The notes beneath the pieces are model-generated. The model saw only the letters and a list, made by a program, of their open reading frames with translations. It did no database searches and was not told the DNA's origin. From assembly GCA_002746305.1 (NCBI GenBank), contig NVWV01000001.1, positions 248,001 to 312,000 of the forward strand: DNA of 64,000 bases, written 5' to 3'. Shown piece after piece: positions 1 through 9,471 of the stretch (the first letter of the stretch is position 1; the number at the start of each line of letters is the position of its first letter). This DNA comes from Bacteroidota bacterium. Lineage in GTDB: Bacteria > Bacteroidota > Bacteroidia > NS11-12g > UBA9320. The translations under genes were made by a program, and so were the position numbers.

Positions 1-2299
1 AGCCCTCTTCACTTAGTTTTACATCTATTTCACCCTGTCCTTTGCCTCCGTACATCGGATACCCTCCAGGAGGGCTTACCTTCTCAAAACCAAGGGAGTA
101 ATCGTCCATAATTTTGGCTTCGTATCTAAATTCAGGAATAATGCCACCTGAAACAAAAGTTCCAGGAAAACTAAGTTCAGAGGTTGTAAAGCGATCGATG
201 TTCTCAACTGTGAATGGATCAACTTCAAATCGGAATTGGTCCTTGTCATAAACCCCTCCGTGAATACTCTTTTTATCATAGGCTATAATAGCCCCTTTTC
301 TACTGGTGAATCGAGGATATTCGGGGTAGTCTTCCAAACCTGATTTGTTGGTTGATTTGTCAATCTCTAAGGTGCCATTAATATCTCTGAGTACAGATTT
401 TACAGCAACCAATCTTGCTCTCCCAGTTTGGTCTTCTGTATAGATTACCATTGAATCAATCTTGTCAGATGAAATGTCAAAATTGTAATAGTCGAAATCA
501 AATCGGGTGGAGTAAAAGTCAAACTTTCCTCCTGTAACCTTTCCTCCAAATTCCATACGTCTTTTGTTCTTTAGGATAACCTTTTGCTCATGTGGGAAGG
601 CATATACACTTTGACTATCACTAAATCTAAATGCACGAACTCCTTCAATAACGAATGTGTTATTAATTAAATTCAAGAAAGCATTGGAGCGGGCAGAAAT
701 AACAGAAGAAAATCGAATCACGTCATAATCCACCAATTCCATATGTGCTAAAACAGCGTGGTCCAGTTTTTTTCTTACCTTAATACTGTCTGTTGACGGA
801 TTGAAAAACAAGTATCCATAATCAGCTAGTTCAATAATTTGGGGTTTTAGATAGATCTGTTTACTGCCCATCCAATCAGCATATTCCGTAAAGGTAAACT
901 CACGTTTATGATGTTTGATTACAAAGTCTCTCATTTTCGAGAGTGGGTGATACTTCAACATGCCCCTTGGAATTTTTTCGTATCGGATATCCTTGTAAAA
1001 ATCTTTCGATTCAATAATGGCTTTAGACTCTTCTCCAGTCATGTCAAACTCAATTTGAGGTATGTCCAATCTCCATACCACTTGATCCACAAATATTTCT
1101 ATCTCGTGATCGTTATTAAAAAATGGAGCTTGCTCTAAACCATTTTTACCACGGGTTAAAACCAAGACTTTCTTCTCCAAATTAAGGTTGAAATTAAGTT
1201 TTGGGTGATAGATTCTACCACTATCAGTGTTTATGGTAACTTCACTCTGTAACGCTGTTATTTTACCTTCTTTAAGGCTGAAATATTCTGATTTAGCAAC
1301 TATTCTAGGTTTATTCTTATAGTCGATTACCACACTTGACGGGGTTTGTGGACTACCGTTTGCAATGATTTCTGAACCTTTCATTGCATATCCTCCAGTG
1401 AAACGAACACTATTGTCCAAGTATGAACCCAATTCTATATTCTTTTTAAAAGAAACAAATTGAGGGAATTTGGATTTTTGGAGCTTCTCCTTAGTGATAT
1501 GGTCAGCACTAGAAGCCCTGTCTTTTAGACTGCCATATAAGGAATTAGTTAAGAAGTCTTTATTGGTGAATAGTACCGTATCGACATTAAGTTCTGCTTT
1601 ATCAAACCTGAGCTTATACTTGCCTTCAATTTCTGCATAAATATTATCGGGTCCAAAACCAACTCGTTCCCAAGTAACCTTGCCTTTTGTGCCTTCCCAC
1701 TCGTCGGTATCTAAAAAATAACTGCCAGAGGTTTGAAGTATAACGAGCTTGTCAACATGTGCTTGACAAATTAAGTCTATGTCCCGAAATGAAATTTGAA
1801 CTCTATTGTCTTTGAAAATGAATCGATAGTTATCTCCAGAACTATACCATGTCTTGGTTTCAGATGAGTAAAGAACGTTGTCCTTGAATAGATTGCGGGA
1901 TGCTGTAAGTAATGTCAAGAATGTTTTGTTCCCGTTAGAAATCGCAGGTATTAGGGCTTTGGACCAACTAATGTATTTTGCCTGTTCTATGGAGTCTTTT
2001 GCATAAAGCATAGTTTCAGTGAAAAGAACAAAAGAAGGAATTCTTAAATCGTTATTTAACATACGATTTGCTACGTTGATAATGTTTCTCTGCTCTATTT
2101 CTACAAATTGAGCAGAATCCCATTTCGTGGTAAATCGCTTCATTACTTCATCACTCTCTTTTGAGCCTTCAGATGCAATAAATTTATTGAACTCTTTAAT
2201 GAATACTTCTGGCTTTTGGGAGAAGGAGCGAGGTTGCCCAAATGCTACTGCCGTCAAAGCCAATAATGTGAAAGAGATGATGTATTTTTTTAGTGTCAT
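1..2299 (-). CDS. large exported hypothetical protein (C-terminus cut by window)
   Basis: An open minus-strand frame runs from ATG at 2297-2299 to base 1 with no stop, giving about 766 codons; the end lies outside the window. The first residues MTLKKYIISFTLLALTAVAF followed by GQ form a Sec signal peptide of the usual Bacteroidota form. The rest has many aromatic and charged residues in alternating beta-type patterns and shows no enzyme motif I recognise. Bacteroidota carry very long exported proteins of this kind with no assigned role. Its start is only 3 bp downstream of the prmA stop, so the two may be cotranscribed with prmA first. Function is unknown; the coding call rests on the long open frame plus signal peptide. 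Confidence 0.75.
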   Translation of the reverse strand, partial: MTLKKYIISFTLLALTAVAFGQPRSFSQKPEVFIKEFNKFIASEGSKESDEVMKRFTTKWDSAQFVEIEQRNIINVANRMLNNDLRIPSFVLFTETMLYAKDSIEQAKYISWSKALIPAISNGNKTFLTLLTASRNLFKDNVLYSSETKTWYSSGDNYRFIFKDNRVQISFRDIDLICQAHVDKLVILQTSGSYFLDTDEWEGTKGKVTWERVGFGPDNIYAEIEGKYKLRFDKAELNVDTVLFTNKDFLTNSLYGSLKDRASSADHITKEKLQKSKFPQFVSFKKNIELGSYLDNSVRFTGGYAMKGSEIIANGSPQTPSSVVIDYKNKPRIVAKSEYFSLKEGKITALQSEVTINTDSGRIYHPKLNFNLNLEKKVLVLTRGKNGLEQAPFFNNDHEIEIFVDQVVWRLDIPQIEFDMTGEESKAIIESKDFYKDIRYEKIPRGMLKYHPLSKMRDFVIKHHKREFTFTEYADWMGSKQIYLKPQIIELADYGYLFFNPSTDSIKVRKKLDHAVLAHMELVDYDVIRFSSVISARSNAFLNLINNTFVIEGVRAFRFSDSQSVYAFPHEQKVILKNKRRMEFGGKVTGGKFDFYSTRFDFDYYNFDISSDKIDSMVIYTEDQTGRARLVAVKSVLRDINGTLEIDKSTNKSGLEDYPEYPRFTSRKGAIIAYDKKSIHGGVYDKDQFRFEVDPFTVENIDRFTTSELSFPGTFVSGGIIPEFRYEAKIMDDYSLGFEKVSPPGGYPMYGGKGQGEIDVKLSEEG

Positions 2300-2302
2300 T
2301 GA

Positions 2303-3118
2303 TTATTCATGTATAAATTGGGTTTGAAGCCAATTGTTGTCTATGTTCTGTTCTACTAATTTCAATCCCTGTGCCGTAGCTGCTTTTTTTAGTTCATCAA
2401 GGTCTTGATCCAAGAACCCACATAGGATTAGATGTCCGTCTTTATTCAATCTAGCCACAAATTCAGGCAACAATCTTAAATTTATGTTCTTTACGATGTT
2501 ACTTACAATGATGTCAAATTTTTCGGTCAATTGTGATACACTATCTGCCTGCAGTACATCAACGTTTTTAGCCTTGTTTAATTGTATGTTTTCCTTGGTG
2601 TTCTGCACACAATTGGCATCGTAGTCGATTGCTAATACACGGTTTGCTCCTTTTTGTGAAGCTAAAATTGCTAGTAATCCACTGCCGCATCCCATATCTA
2701 AAACCTGTTTATCTTTACAGTCTAGTTTTTCTAGACTGATAGCAGTTAGCTGTGTGGTTTCATGATGTCCTGTTCCAAAGGCCATTTTGGGAGATATAAT
2801 TATATCATGCCTTGCACCACTACTTGGGTGAAAGGGGGCACGTGCCTGAATATGGTCACCAATACGAGCCTCCTTAAAATTTTCTTCCCACATTACATTC
2901 CAATTTTCATTGGCCACATCTGTTATTTTCTCAGGAATCAGGTTGAAATTAGAGAGTATCTTATAAAGAGACTTTTCGTCATATTCTTCAGAAGAACAAT
3001 AGGCAATTAGTCTTCCTTTTTCATATGAAGATCCTTCATAACCAGACTCTTGGAGTAAGAACGAGAGTGTTTCTTCTAAATCTTCATCGCAAATAAGGTG
3101 TACTGCTTTGTAGCTCAT
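2303..3118 (-). CDS. prmA: ribosomal protein L11 methyltransferase
   Basis: Class I SAM-dependent methyltransferase that methylates ribosomal protein L11 in the cytoplasm. The glycine-rich SAM motif DMGCGSG is at residues 141-147, followed by an acidic ribose-binding residue in the LAIDYD strand. The post-I region has the SNIVKN loop that takes the place of the NPPF motif in this family. The PrmA-type sequence FGTGHHETT (about residues 114-122) lies before motif I. The length of 271 residues fits Bacteroidota PrmA. It starts at ATG 3116-3118. The large exported protein follows 3 bp after its stop on the same strand. Confidence 0.95.
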   Translation of the reverse strand: MSYKAVHLICDEDLEETLSFLLQESGYEGSSYEKGRLIAYCSSEEYDEKSLYKILSNFNLIPEKITDVANENWNVMWEENFKEARIGDHIQARAPFHPSSGARHDIIISPKMAFGTGHHETTQLTAISLEKLDCKDKQVLDMGCGSGLLAILASQKGANRVLAIDYDANCVQNTKENIQLNKAKNVDVLQADSVSQLTEKFDIIVSNIVKNINLRLLPEFVARLNKDGHLILCGFLDQDLDELKKAATAQGLKLVEQNIDNNWLQTQFIHE

Positions 3119-3453
3119 TTTATCTTGTTACAATATTAGTTGATGAGATGTTTTGGTTGAGTGCTTTGGTTAATTTGTTGGTAAAGAGTGACAAGTATGG
3201 ATTGGAGGAGACAGGGAATAGTTATGGAGATATTCTTCATCATTCTAATCATAGCTGTTACCTAAGAGAATCTACTCAATGTTGCTAGAATTGACTTTTG
3301 TTTCACAAGCGTTCATTGCTCGCCTCGTTTTGATAACTCCTGCAAGCTGCTTAATATGACATTCTTCATTGACTGGTTTATAAAGTGCAAATACTTTATA
3401 ATCAATAGTGCTTTAGGGTTAAAATTTATACATTCGGAACCCTAATTCACAAA
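3119..3453. other. 335-bp intergenic region, no gene seen
   Basis: Divergent spacer between prmA (minus) and the helicase gene (plus). I see no RNA gene and no convincing ORF; the longest plus-strand reading from a GTG near 3189 is about 25 codons and is not supported. A near-consensus -7 box, TACATTCG, at 3429-3436 lies 17 bp before the GTG of the helicase and is its likely promoter. The remainder shows no repeat or strong hairpin. Confidence 0.5.
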
Positions 3454-5886
3454 GTGAAAAAACAAGCCCAAAAACAAGCGTCTGATTGGTTCAAGAGCCG
3501 AAACTGGAAAATGTTTAAGTTTCAGAAGGATTGCCTTACTCATTATTTTGATGGGAAAAACGGCTTGCTCAATGCTCCTACCGGAAGTGGTAAGACTTAT
3601 GCCTTGGGCATACCTATGATGTTGGCTGATAAACTCAAAGGGGATTATAAAAGTGGGTTAAAAGTCCTTTGGATTACACCGCTCAAAGCACTGAGCGTAG
3701 ATATCACCAACGCCCTACAAGAGGCAGCAGATGATCTGGAGACAGGTTGGAGGGTAGAACGCCGAAGTGGAGATATATCTGCGGCTAAAAAAGCCTCCCA
3801 ACTAAAGAATAGTCCAGATTGTATGGTGACTACACCAGAGAGTTTACACATCATGCTTGCTCGTAAGGGCTACTCCTCCTTCTTTAAATATCTGGATGCT
3901 GTAATTGTAGACGAGTGGCATGAGTTACTGAGTAGTAAACGAGGTGTTCAAGTTGAATTGGGGTTAAGCAGACTGAAGGCGATAAGACCGAATCTCAAAG
4001 TATGGGGTATTTCGGCAACTATTGGCAATATGCAAGAAGCTATAAATGTGTTGATGGGAGATGAGAAAACCTTAGCGAACACTGCAGTTGTACAAGCTAA
4101 CATCAAAAAGAAACTTAAGATCCACACACTACTGCCAACCAAGATGGAGGACATGCCATGGGCAGGCCATTTGGGGGTTCGAATGTTAAAAAAAGTACTT
4201 CCTATTATTGAAGAGAATAGTAGCACGTTGATTTTTACAAATACTAGAAGTCAAGCGGAGATTTGGTATCAAAAAATTATAGATAAATTTCCAGATTTGG
4301 CTGGTTTGGTTGCCTTACATCATGGAAGTTTAGGCAAGGAAGTACGTGAATGGGTGGAGTCTGCTCTACACAAGGGTTCATTAAAGGCGGTAGTTAGTAC
4401 AAGTAGTTTAGACTTAGGCGTTGATTTTAGACCAGTATCTGCTGTTATTCAGATTGGAAGCCCTAAGGGGATAGCACGGTTTCTTCAACGAGCCGGTAGG
4501 AGTGGGCATTCACCCAACGCAACTAGTAAGATTTATTTTCTACCTACAAATTCATTGGAAATCATTGAGTCTTCGGCTATACAACGAGCAATTAAAGAAG
4601 GTCATATTGAGAGTAGGATTCCAGTTGTTCGTGCCTTTGATGTCCTGGTGCAGTATTTGGTCACTTTGGCAGTATCGGATGGGTTCAGGGAAGAAGAAAT
4701 CTACCAAGAGGTTATTCGAACACATTGTTATAACAGTATTACTCGTGAAGAATGGGAGTGGATATTGCGTTTTATTACAGTCGGTGGAGATAGTTTGCAG
4801 AGCTATGAAGATTTTAATAAGGTGAAGGTGAATAATGGTCTCTACCAAGTAGAAAGTCGGAAAATAGCAATGCGACACCGGTTGAGTATGGGCACTATTG
4901 TTGGGGATACTACCATGATTGTAAAACGACATCGGGGTAAAAAATTAGGAACTATTGAAGAATACTTTATTTCTCGACTGAACATAGGGGACGCCTTTAT
5001 TTTTGCAGGACAGAAGTTTGAACTCGTACGAGTAAATGGGCTCACAGCTCATGTTGTGCCAAGTACGAAGAAAAGTGCGGCTGTTCCTTCTTGGGCAGGA
5101 GGTAGAATGAGTTTGAGTAGTGAGATTGCTGCTATGCTTAGAAAGGAGTTTTATCACCTTACCAAAGTAGAAGGGTTAAATCGAGAGGGTGAAAAGTTGC
5201 AAAGTTTATTAACCATCCAAGACAGTCGTTCTGTGGTGCCTCAACCCAGCGAACTGCTTATTGAATATCTGGAAGACGATGATGGTCATCATGTGTTTAT
5301 TTATCCTTTTGAAGGAAGAATGGTGCATGAAGGAATGGCATTGTTGTTGGCTTATAGACTAAGTAAGATGACTAAGATTAGTCTTAATTTAGGAATGAAT
5401 GATTATGGTTTTGAGATTCTGTGTGATCAAGAAATTCCACTAATGGAAGCTTTAGAAGAGGATTGGTTTACAACCAAAGGTTTATTGGATGATATCCAGA
5501 ATAGTAGCAATATGACGGCTCTGGCAGGTAAGAAGTTTCGTGAAATTGCGGCTATTTCTGGTCTTACGTTTAGAGGGTTCCCTAATAAACTGACCAAGGA
5601 ACGCCACTTACAAAGCCACTCTCAACTTTTTTTTGATGTGTTTCGAGATTATGAACCACATAATTTGCTACTTCAACAGGCATATGAGGAAGTAACTTAC
5701 TACCAGTTAGAGGTAAACCGCATTCACAAGGCACTCACAAGGATAGCAAGTCAAGAAATTATAGTAAAAGTTCTTCATAAGCCTTCACCGCTTTGTTTCC
5801 CACTGTTAGTGGATAGTTTAAGTCGAGATCGGATTAGTAATGAGTCTGTATCTGATAGGGTGAAGAGGATGTTAGAAGCAGATTAG
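3454..5886 (+). CDS. ligase-associated DNA damage response DEXH-box helicase (Lhr-like)
   Basis: Superfamily 2 helicase of the Lhr type. Walker A APTGSGKT is at residues 41-48, motif II DEWH at 154-157 and motif III SAT near 190. Motif VI appears as QRAGRSGH after a long insert, and a C-terminal Lhr-specific region follows. At 810 residues it matches the family called ligase-associated DEXH-box helicase. In many bacteria that family sits beside an ATP-dependent DNA ligase, an exonuclease and a phosphoesterase. Here none of those genes is adjacent, so it is a lone member in this window. Translation starts at GTG 3454; the next in-frame ATG (residue 20) would cut into the conserved N-terminus. 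The likely role is DNA repair. Confidence 0.92.
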   Translation: MKKQAQKQASDWFKSRNWKMFKFQKDCLTHYFDGKNGLLNAPTGSGKTYALGIPMMLADKLKGDYKSGLKVLWITPLKALSVDITNALQEAADDLETGWRVERRSGDISAAKKASQLKNSPDCMVTTPESLHIMLARKGYSSFFKYLDAVIVDEWHELLSSKRGVQVELGLSRLKAIRPNLKVWGISATIGNMQEAINVLMGDEKTLANTAVVQANIKKKLKIHTLLPTKMEDMPWAGHLGVRMLKKVLPIIEENSSTLIFTNTRSQAEIWYQKIIDKFPDLAGLVALHHGSLGKEVREWVESALHKGSLKAVVSTSSLDLGVDFRPVSAVIQIGSPKGIARFLQRAGRSGHSPNATSKIYFLPTNSLEIIESSAIQRAIKEGHIESRIPVVRAFDVLVQYLVTLAVSDGFREEEIYQEVIRTHCYNSITREEWEWILRFITVGGDSLQSYEDFNKVKVNNGLYQVESRKIAMRHRLSMGTIVGDTTMIVKRHRGKKLGTIEEYFISRLNIGDAFIFAGQKFELVRVNGLTAHVVPSTKKSAAVPSWAGGRMSLSSEIAAMLRKEFYHLTKVEGLNREGEKLQSLLTIQDSRSVVPQPSELLIEYLEDDDGHHVFIYPFEGRMVHEGMALLLAYRLSKMTKISLNLGMNDYGFEILCDQEIPLMEALEEDWFTTKGLLDDIQNSSNMTALAGKKFREIAAISGLTFRGFPNKLTKERHLQSHSQLFFDVFRDYEPHNLLLQQAYEEVTYYQLEVNRIHKALTRIASQEIIVKVLHKPSPLCFPLLVDSLSRDRISNESVSDRVKRMLEAD

Positions 5887-5970
5887 AATTTCTATGCTTC
5901 CTTGGTAGGAAGATTGAATAACGTATGTAGTATGTTTTGCTTTTAGTTGAAGCCTATTGTGTTGTTTACA

Positions 5971-6762
5971 TCACTTCCTCCAATAACTCTTCACTTTGAG
6001 ACGATAGGGAGTGAATTTTTCGAAGTATTGTTCTGAACCTCTATTGAACAACTTGAATTTGTCTGAAAGGCTTTTGTTACATTGTACTTGTACTCGGATG
6101 GTCATTAATGAACCACCCATTTCTTGAAGCTCAAAGGTTTCATTTGGGTATGTCCTTCGAATGATAGAATCTAGTGTTTTAAGAGTTCTTTTCGTATTTT
6201 CAAAAAGACAATCTGTCGAACTATCTTCACATTCATATTCAAAGTAAAATTCTCCTTCGTATGTAGTCCAGCTTGGTGATGGAGTCATGATTAGTCTTTT
6301 GATATTTAAAATACTATCTCGGTATGCTCTGGCTTTTAATATATCTTTAAACTGTTTAGTGACTTTGGATGGCTTATTCATCTTGCCGTAGAACATACTC
6401 AGTTTGTCATTGTCGAAATAGAAATAACCCTCGTCGGATACAATTTCATTGCAGTTCAGGTTAATCCTAATCTCTTTTAGAATCGAGCCGTTTTTACACA
6501 AAAAGACTCTATAGTGATATCCGCATGCGAATTTTTTACCAGGAATACTAAATGTCCACTCAGCCTTGAACTGGTTGAGGATAGCAATCTCATCTGTATA
6601 AAACTCTCCTAAACTGTCTTGGAGAGAATTTCGGTCACTCCGCGAAAATGTACCCAAAATGGAATATCCTCCTTGTTCAAAATTGTAGTCCTTAAACATT
6701 TGTGTTTGGCCATAGCTTACGAATGTTAGACATGCTAGAATATAAAGTAGAATTGTCTTCAT
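5971..6762 (-). CDS. exported hypothetical protein
   Basis: A 263-residue protein with a clear Sec signal peptide (residues 1-19, ending SYGQ). The mature part carries several cysteines (for example the CEDSSTDC cluster near residue 177), which could form disulfides in the periplasm. No catalytic motif is recognised. It is a single gene, convergent with the helicase gene (84-bp gap) and separated from the cupin gene by about 100 bp. Function unknown. Confidence 0.75.
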   Translation of the reverse strand: MKTILLYILACLTFVSYGQTQMFKDYNFEQGGYSILGTFSRSDRNSLQDSLGEFYTDEIAILNQFKAEWTFSIPGKKFACGYHYRVFLCKNGSILKEIRINLNCNEIVSDEGYFYFDNDKLSMFYGKMNKPSKVTKQFKDILKARAYRDSILNIKRLIMTPSPSWTTYEGEFYFEYECEDSSTDCLFENTKRTLKTLDSIIRRTYPNETFELQEMGGSLMTIRVQVQCNKSLSDKFKLFNRGSEQYFEKFTPYRLKVKSYWRK

Positions 6763-6866
6763 TAAATTTAACCTATTTTTTTAACGGAAATATACAGGAT
6801 AAATTTTTCTGTTGTGAATAAAAATGAATAGCGGTAATTTATAAGGGTTGATTATAAACTCTAAAA

Positions 6867-7211
6867 TCAAGAACTTGCAGCTACCTTTTCTACTCGTTCT
6901 GCTTGGTCCAACTTGGATAGGGTAAGACGGACGATGCTCTCATCCTTGGCTGTTAAATCATGTGGAATTCCACCATCTAAAGATAGGATATCTCCTTCTT
7001 TTAAAGTATGTATTACACCCTCTACTCCAAAATCTATTTGACCTTTTATCAGATGAATTATGATCGGGTAGGGTGTTTTATGTTCCTTCATGACTTGTCC
7101 TTTTTTAAAGAGAATTCTAATTTCTTTGGAAAAAGAAGATTCTAAAATTACAGAGGTTTTTACTCGATGGTCATTGAAGTCTACGACCTCATTGAATGAT
7201 GATACTTGCAT
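6867..7211 (-). CDS. small cupin-domain protein
   Basis: A single-domain cupin of about 114 residues. The middle holds the beta-barrel pattern: IIHLIKGQIDFGVEG, then LKEGDILSLDGGIPHDL. The second motif keeps the glycine-aspartate-proline-histidine order (GGIPH), but only some of the metal-binding histidines are evident. I start at ATG 7209-7211 (MQVSSFN) rather than the longer frame opening at 7265, because the extra 18 residues look non-coding. Related small cupins often act as sensors or protect redox enzymes; a specific role cannot be read here. It heads down-coordinate from a flavin reductase gene on the same strand. Confidence 0.8.
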   Translation of the reverse strand: MQVSSFNEVVDFNDHRVKTSVILESSFSKEIRILFKKGQVMKEHKTPYPIIIHLIKGQIDFGVEGVIHTLKEGDILSLDGGIPHDLTAKDESIVRLTLSKLDQAERVEKVAASS

Positions 7212-7346
7212 GTTCTTTAATAGTCCTTCAAAGTTAAAAAGGCAATGAATCCAGAAGTATGACAATGCTCAATAAAGAAGATGATAGTTTGTGTATTGAA
7301 TGGGAAAGTATGGGCCGTTTGGGTATGTCTTAGATAAAAAGTGAAT

Positions 7347-7844
7347 TTACACGGCTTGGTTTACTCTATTCACAAATGTTGTTATTTCTTGTTCGTTATT
7401 TGCTTTCGAAATGGTGTGAAGGTTGTCGAGGTACTCCATTCCTAAGTATTTGGCTGTTTCAGAAAAGGGGAGCCAAAAGGAATCCCCCAAGTGGTTTCCT
7501 CCTGAACAACTAACTACCGCCATTTTCTTACCCCGTAATTTTCTTCCGAGTTCTCTTTCTATGGTTAATAAGTCTGTGATTCGATCAAAGAACACCTTTA
7601 GAATACCACTCATAGCGTACCAGTAAACGGGAGTAGCAAAAATGAGAGTATCGTATTCGTCAATAATTTTGGTCATTAAATCAAGATAGTCATCGTTCCT
7701 GTTTCTATTGTCATAATCGTAGTAGGAGATATTGTAATCATTAAGGTCTATCACATCCCAATTTGATTTTTGGACGAGTTGGTTTACCAATAATGTAGCA
7801 TCTCCGTCTTTTCTAGAACTTCCTAAAATGATTACTTTTTTCAT
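7347..7844 (-). CDS. NAD(P)H-dependent FMN reductase-type flavoprotein
   Basis: Flavodoxin-fold reductase of about 165 residues. The N-terminal phosphate-binding loop reads IILGSSRKDGDATLL. The second signature is IFATPVYWYAMSGILKVFFD, which lines the flavin site. I start at MKKV (ATG 7842-7844) because the beta-1 strand follows at once; the six upstream codons are unlikely. The family reduces flavins or quinones with NAD(P)H in the cytoplasm. Its neighbours on the same strand are a cupin and a metallo-beta-lactamase, which suggests a stress or detoxification context but no specific substrate. Confidence 0.87.
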   Translation of the reverse strand: MKKVIILGSSRKDGDATLLVNQLVQKSNWDVIDLNDYNISYYDYDNRNRNDDYLDLMTKIIDEYDTLIFATPVYWYAMSGILKVFFDRITDLLTIERELGRKLRGKKMAVVSCSGGNHLGDSFWLPFSETAKYLGMEYLDNLHTISKANNEQEITTFVNRVNQAV

Positions 7845-7875
7845 GTATTGATTCTGTCTCAATTATACAGCATTA

Positions 7876-8625
7876 TTAATCCTCTTCTTGTTCGCGATTA
7901 AATAATTTAATCGTGTAGTCTAATAAATCTAGACCTCCTGGTTTTCCATGTCCGGGCACTATAATTTTAGCGGCATTATATTTTGATTTTACGTTGGTTA
8001 CTGTTTTAGACCAATCTTGAATATTCGCATCTGCCAAATTCCCTTTGCCAGCACCTATTTCTTTAACAAGGCAGCCACCAAATAATACTTTTTCACTAGG
8101 GAAGTAACAAACGATGTTATCACGAGTATGTCCTTCTCCCAAAAATTCGTTTACCACCTTTTGGTTTCCAACCGATAGTTCAACGGAGACGTCAAATGAG
8201 GTTTGAGGTAGAATCACACTGTCTCTCTTGGCAAGTTCTATGGTTTGTGTGATAGCATATGAAGGGATTTTTTGTGAGTGAAATTCCTTTAACCCACCTA
8301 AACAGTCTCTATGGAAATGGGTCGCTATTATACCTATTGTTTGGCATTTCAGGGTTTCTTCAATCCAATTGAGAAGTTCTTTAGAGTCTGAATTGTGAAC
8401 CGGAGTGTCAAAGACCAAAGCTTCACCGTTATCTATTACAATAAGTCCGTTGCATGGAACATCTCCCCATTTTTCAGTGCTTATATAGGAAACATGTAGA
8501 AATGTATTTGCTGTGAGTTGCTCAATTTTTAGTGTTTCACTCTTATAAGGAGGAATTGCTCTAGGTTTTTTGCAACCCAGAGCTCCCCACATAATTAGTA
8601 AGCATAAATATACCTTTTGTTTCAT
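7876..8625 (-). CDS. subclass B1 metallo-beta-lactamase, probable lipoprotein
   Basis: A 249-residue B1-type metallo-beta-lactamase. The complete di-zinc set is present: H103, H105 and D107 in THFHRDC, H166 in GEGHTRDN, C185 in GGCLVK and H226 in VPGHGKPG. K188, equivalent to the carboxylate-binding Lys224 of B1 enzymes, is also present. The N-terminus has a signal peptide ending GALGC, so C18 may be lipidated, although the lipobox is not perfect. B1 enzymes hydrolyse penicillins, cephalosporins and carbapenems in the periplasm; many Flavobacteriales carry chromosomal copies. It lies 13 bp upstream of nothing mobile: no IS or integron elements are nearby, which favours a resident gene. Confidence 0.9.
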   Translation of the reverse strand: MKQKVYLCLLIMWGALGCKKPRAIPPYKSETLKIEQLTANTFLHVSYISTEKWGDVPCNGLIVIDNGEALVFDTPVHNSDSKELLNWIEETLKCQTIGIIATHFHRDCLGGLKEFHSQKIPSYAITQTIELAKRDSVILPQTSFDVSVELSVGNQKVVNEFLGEGHTRDNIVCYFPSEKVLFGGCLVKEIGAGKGNLADANIQDWSKTVTNVKSKYNAAKIIVPGHGKPGGLDLLDYTIKLFNREQEED

Positions 8626-8684
8626 TCCGCTTCTTATATTTTAGGTGTTCGGTTGATAGAAGACGAATGTAGTGAATTGAAAGA

Positions 8685-9143
8685 TTAGTTGCTTAATGTA
8701 TTCACCAGTTCGGCCAATCGTTCTAGAACGGAACCCCAACCATTTAAAATGCCCATTTTCTCTTGTTGGATGCGGTATTCTTCAGTAGGGTGTACGATAT
8801 TGAAAGTAAATAAAGTAGTATCTCCCTGTTGTTCAAATATAGCCTCGAGGATTACTCCTTCAGTCATTGGTTTGAAGTCAGCTGAAGTTACAATGCGTTT
8901 GTATTCAGTTATTTCAGTATATTTTCCCTGTGAAATAAACTCATTCCCGTTGGGCATCATCATAGTATATTTCCATGTGCCACCTACTTCAAAATTGTGT
9001 TCAATTACATTGAGATCCATTCCCTTGGGTCCCCACCAATGTGCAATATGTTCTGGTTGTGTCCATGCTTCCCAAACCAGTTTAAGAGGAGCATTAAAGG
9101 TTTTTTGAATGGTTACTGTTTTGTTTTCGTTTTGATTATTCAT
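8685..9143 (-). CDS. AHSA1/START-like SRPBCC domain protein
   Basis: A 152-residue protein with the AHSA1 (Aha1 C-terminal homologue) fold. The signature is FNAPLKLVWEAWTQPEHIAHWWGPKG at the N-terminal side (split here as FNAPLKLVWEAW then TQPEHIAHWWGPKG). A GWGSVLERL helix closes the fold, and the hydrophobic cavity could hold a small lipid-like ligand. I start at ATG 9141-9143 (MNNQNENK), which overlaps the end of the upstream ArsR gene by 8 bp and indicates translational coupling. ArsR plus AHSA1 pairs are widespread; the ligand is usually unknown. Confidence 0.88.
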   Translation of the reverse strand: MNNQNENKTVTIQKTFNAPLKLVWEAWTQPEHIAHWWGPKGMDLNVIEHNFEVGGTWKYTMMMPNGNEFISQGKYTEITEYKRIVTSADFKPMTEGVILEAIFEQQGDTTLFTFNIVHPTEEYRIQQEKMGILNGWGSVLERLAELVNTLSN

Positions 9144-9465
9144 TTTTTTTATGTTGTGCTTGCAATTTTGTAAGGTATTCTTCAAAGGAGTCAATTCTAT
9201 CTTCCCATAATTTGCGGTATTGATCTATCCACATGTACGCTGGAATGAGGTTTTTAGGTTGAATCAGACAATGCCGTTCTCTTCCTCTCTGCTCTATAGT
9301 AATGATACCACACTCATTCAGTATACGGATATGTTTGGAGATGGCAGGTCTACTAATATCAAACTTCTCAGCTACTTCGTTGACACTAAGAGGCTCATTT
9401 GAAATTAGTTCAATAATATCTCTACGAATTGGATCGGCTATGGCTTGAAAAACGTCTCTTCTCAT
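9136..9465 (-). CDS. ArsR-family transcriptional repressor
   Basis: A 109-residue winged-helix protein. It opens with FQAIADPIRRDIIELI, and the recognition helix region is VAEKFDISRPAISKHIRIL. It lacks an ELCVCDL-type metal site, so it belongs to the ArsR branch that pairs with AHSA1 proteins rather than the metal-sensing branch. Two copies of an inverted repeat lie just upstream (9472-9514). One sits between the -33 and -7 elements and one on the start site, so autorepression of the ArsR/AHSA1 operon is likely. The downstream AHSA1 gene overlaps by 8 bp. Confidence 0.92.
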   Translation of the reverse strand: MRRDVFQAIADPIRRDIIELISNEPLSVNEVAEKFDISRPAISKHIRILNECGIITIEQRGRERHCLIQPKNLIPAYMWIDQYRKLWEDRIDSFEEYLTKLQAQHKKNE

Positions 9466-9471
9466 TATTAC

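Noticed and set aside
3189..3270. 25-codon hydrophobic ORF before the helicase gene
   Set aside because: Too short, no ribosome site, and no neighbour linkage.
8689..9108. 139-residue plus-strand ORF opposite the AHSA1 gene
   Set aside because: A shadow of the real minus-strand gene, which has a recognised fold and coupled start.
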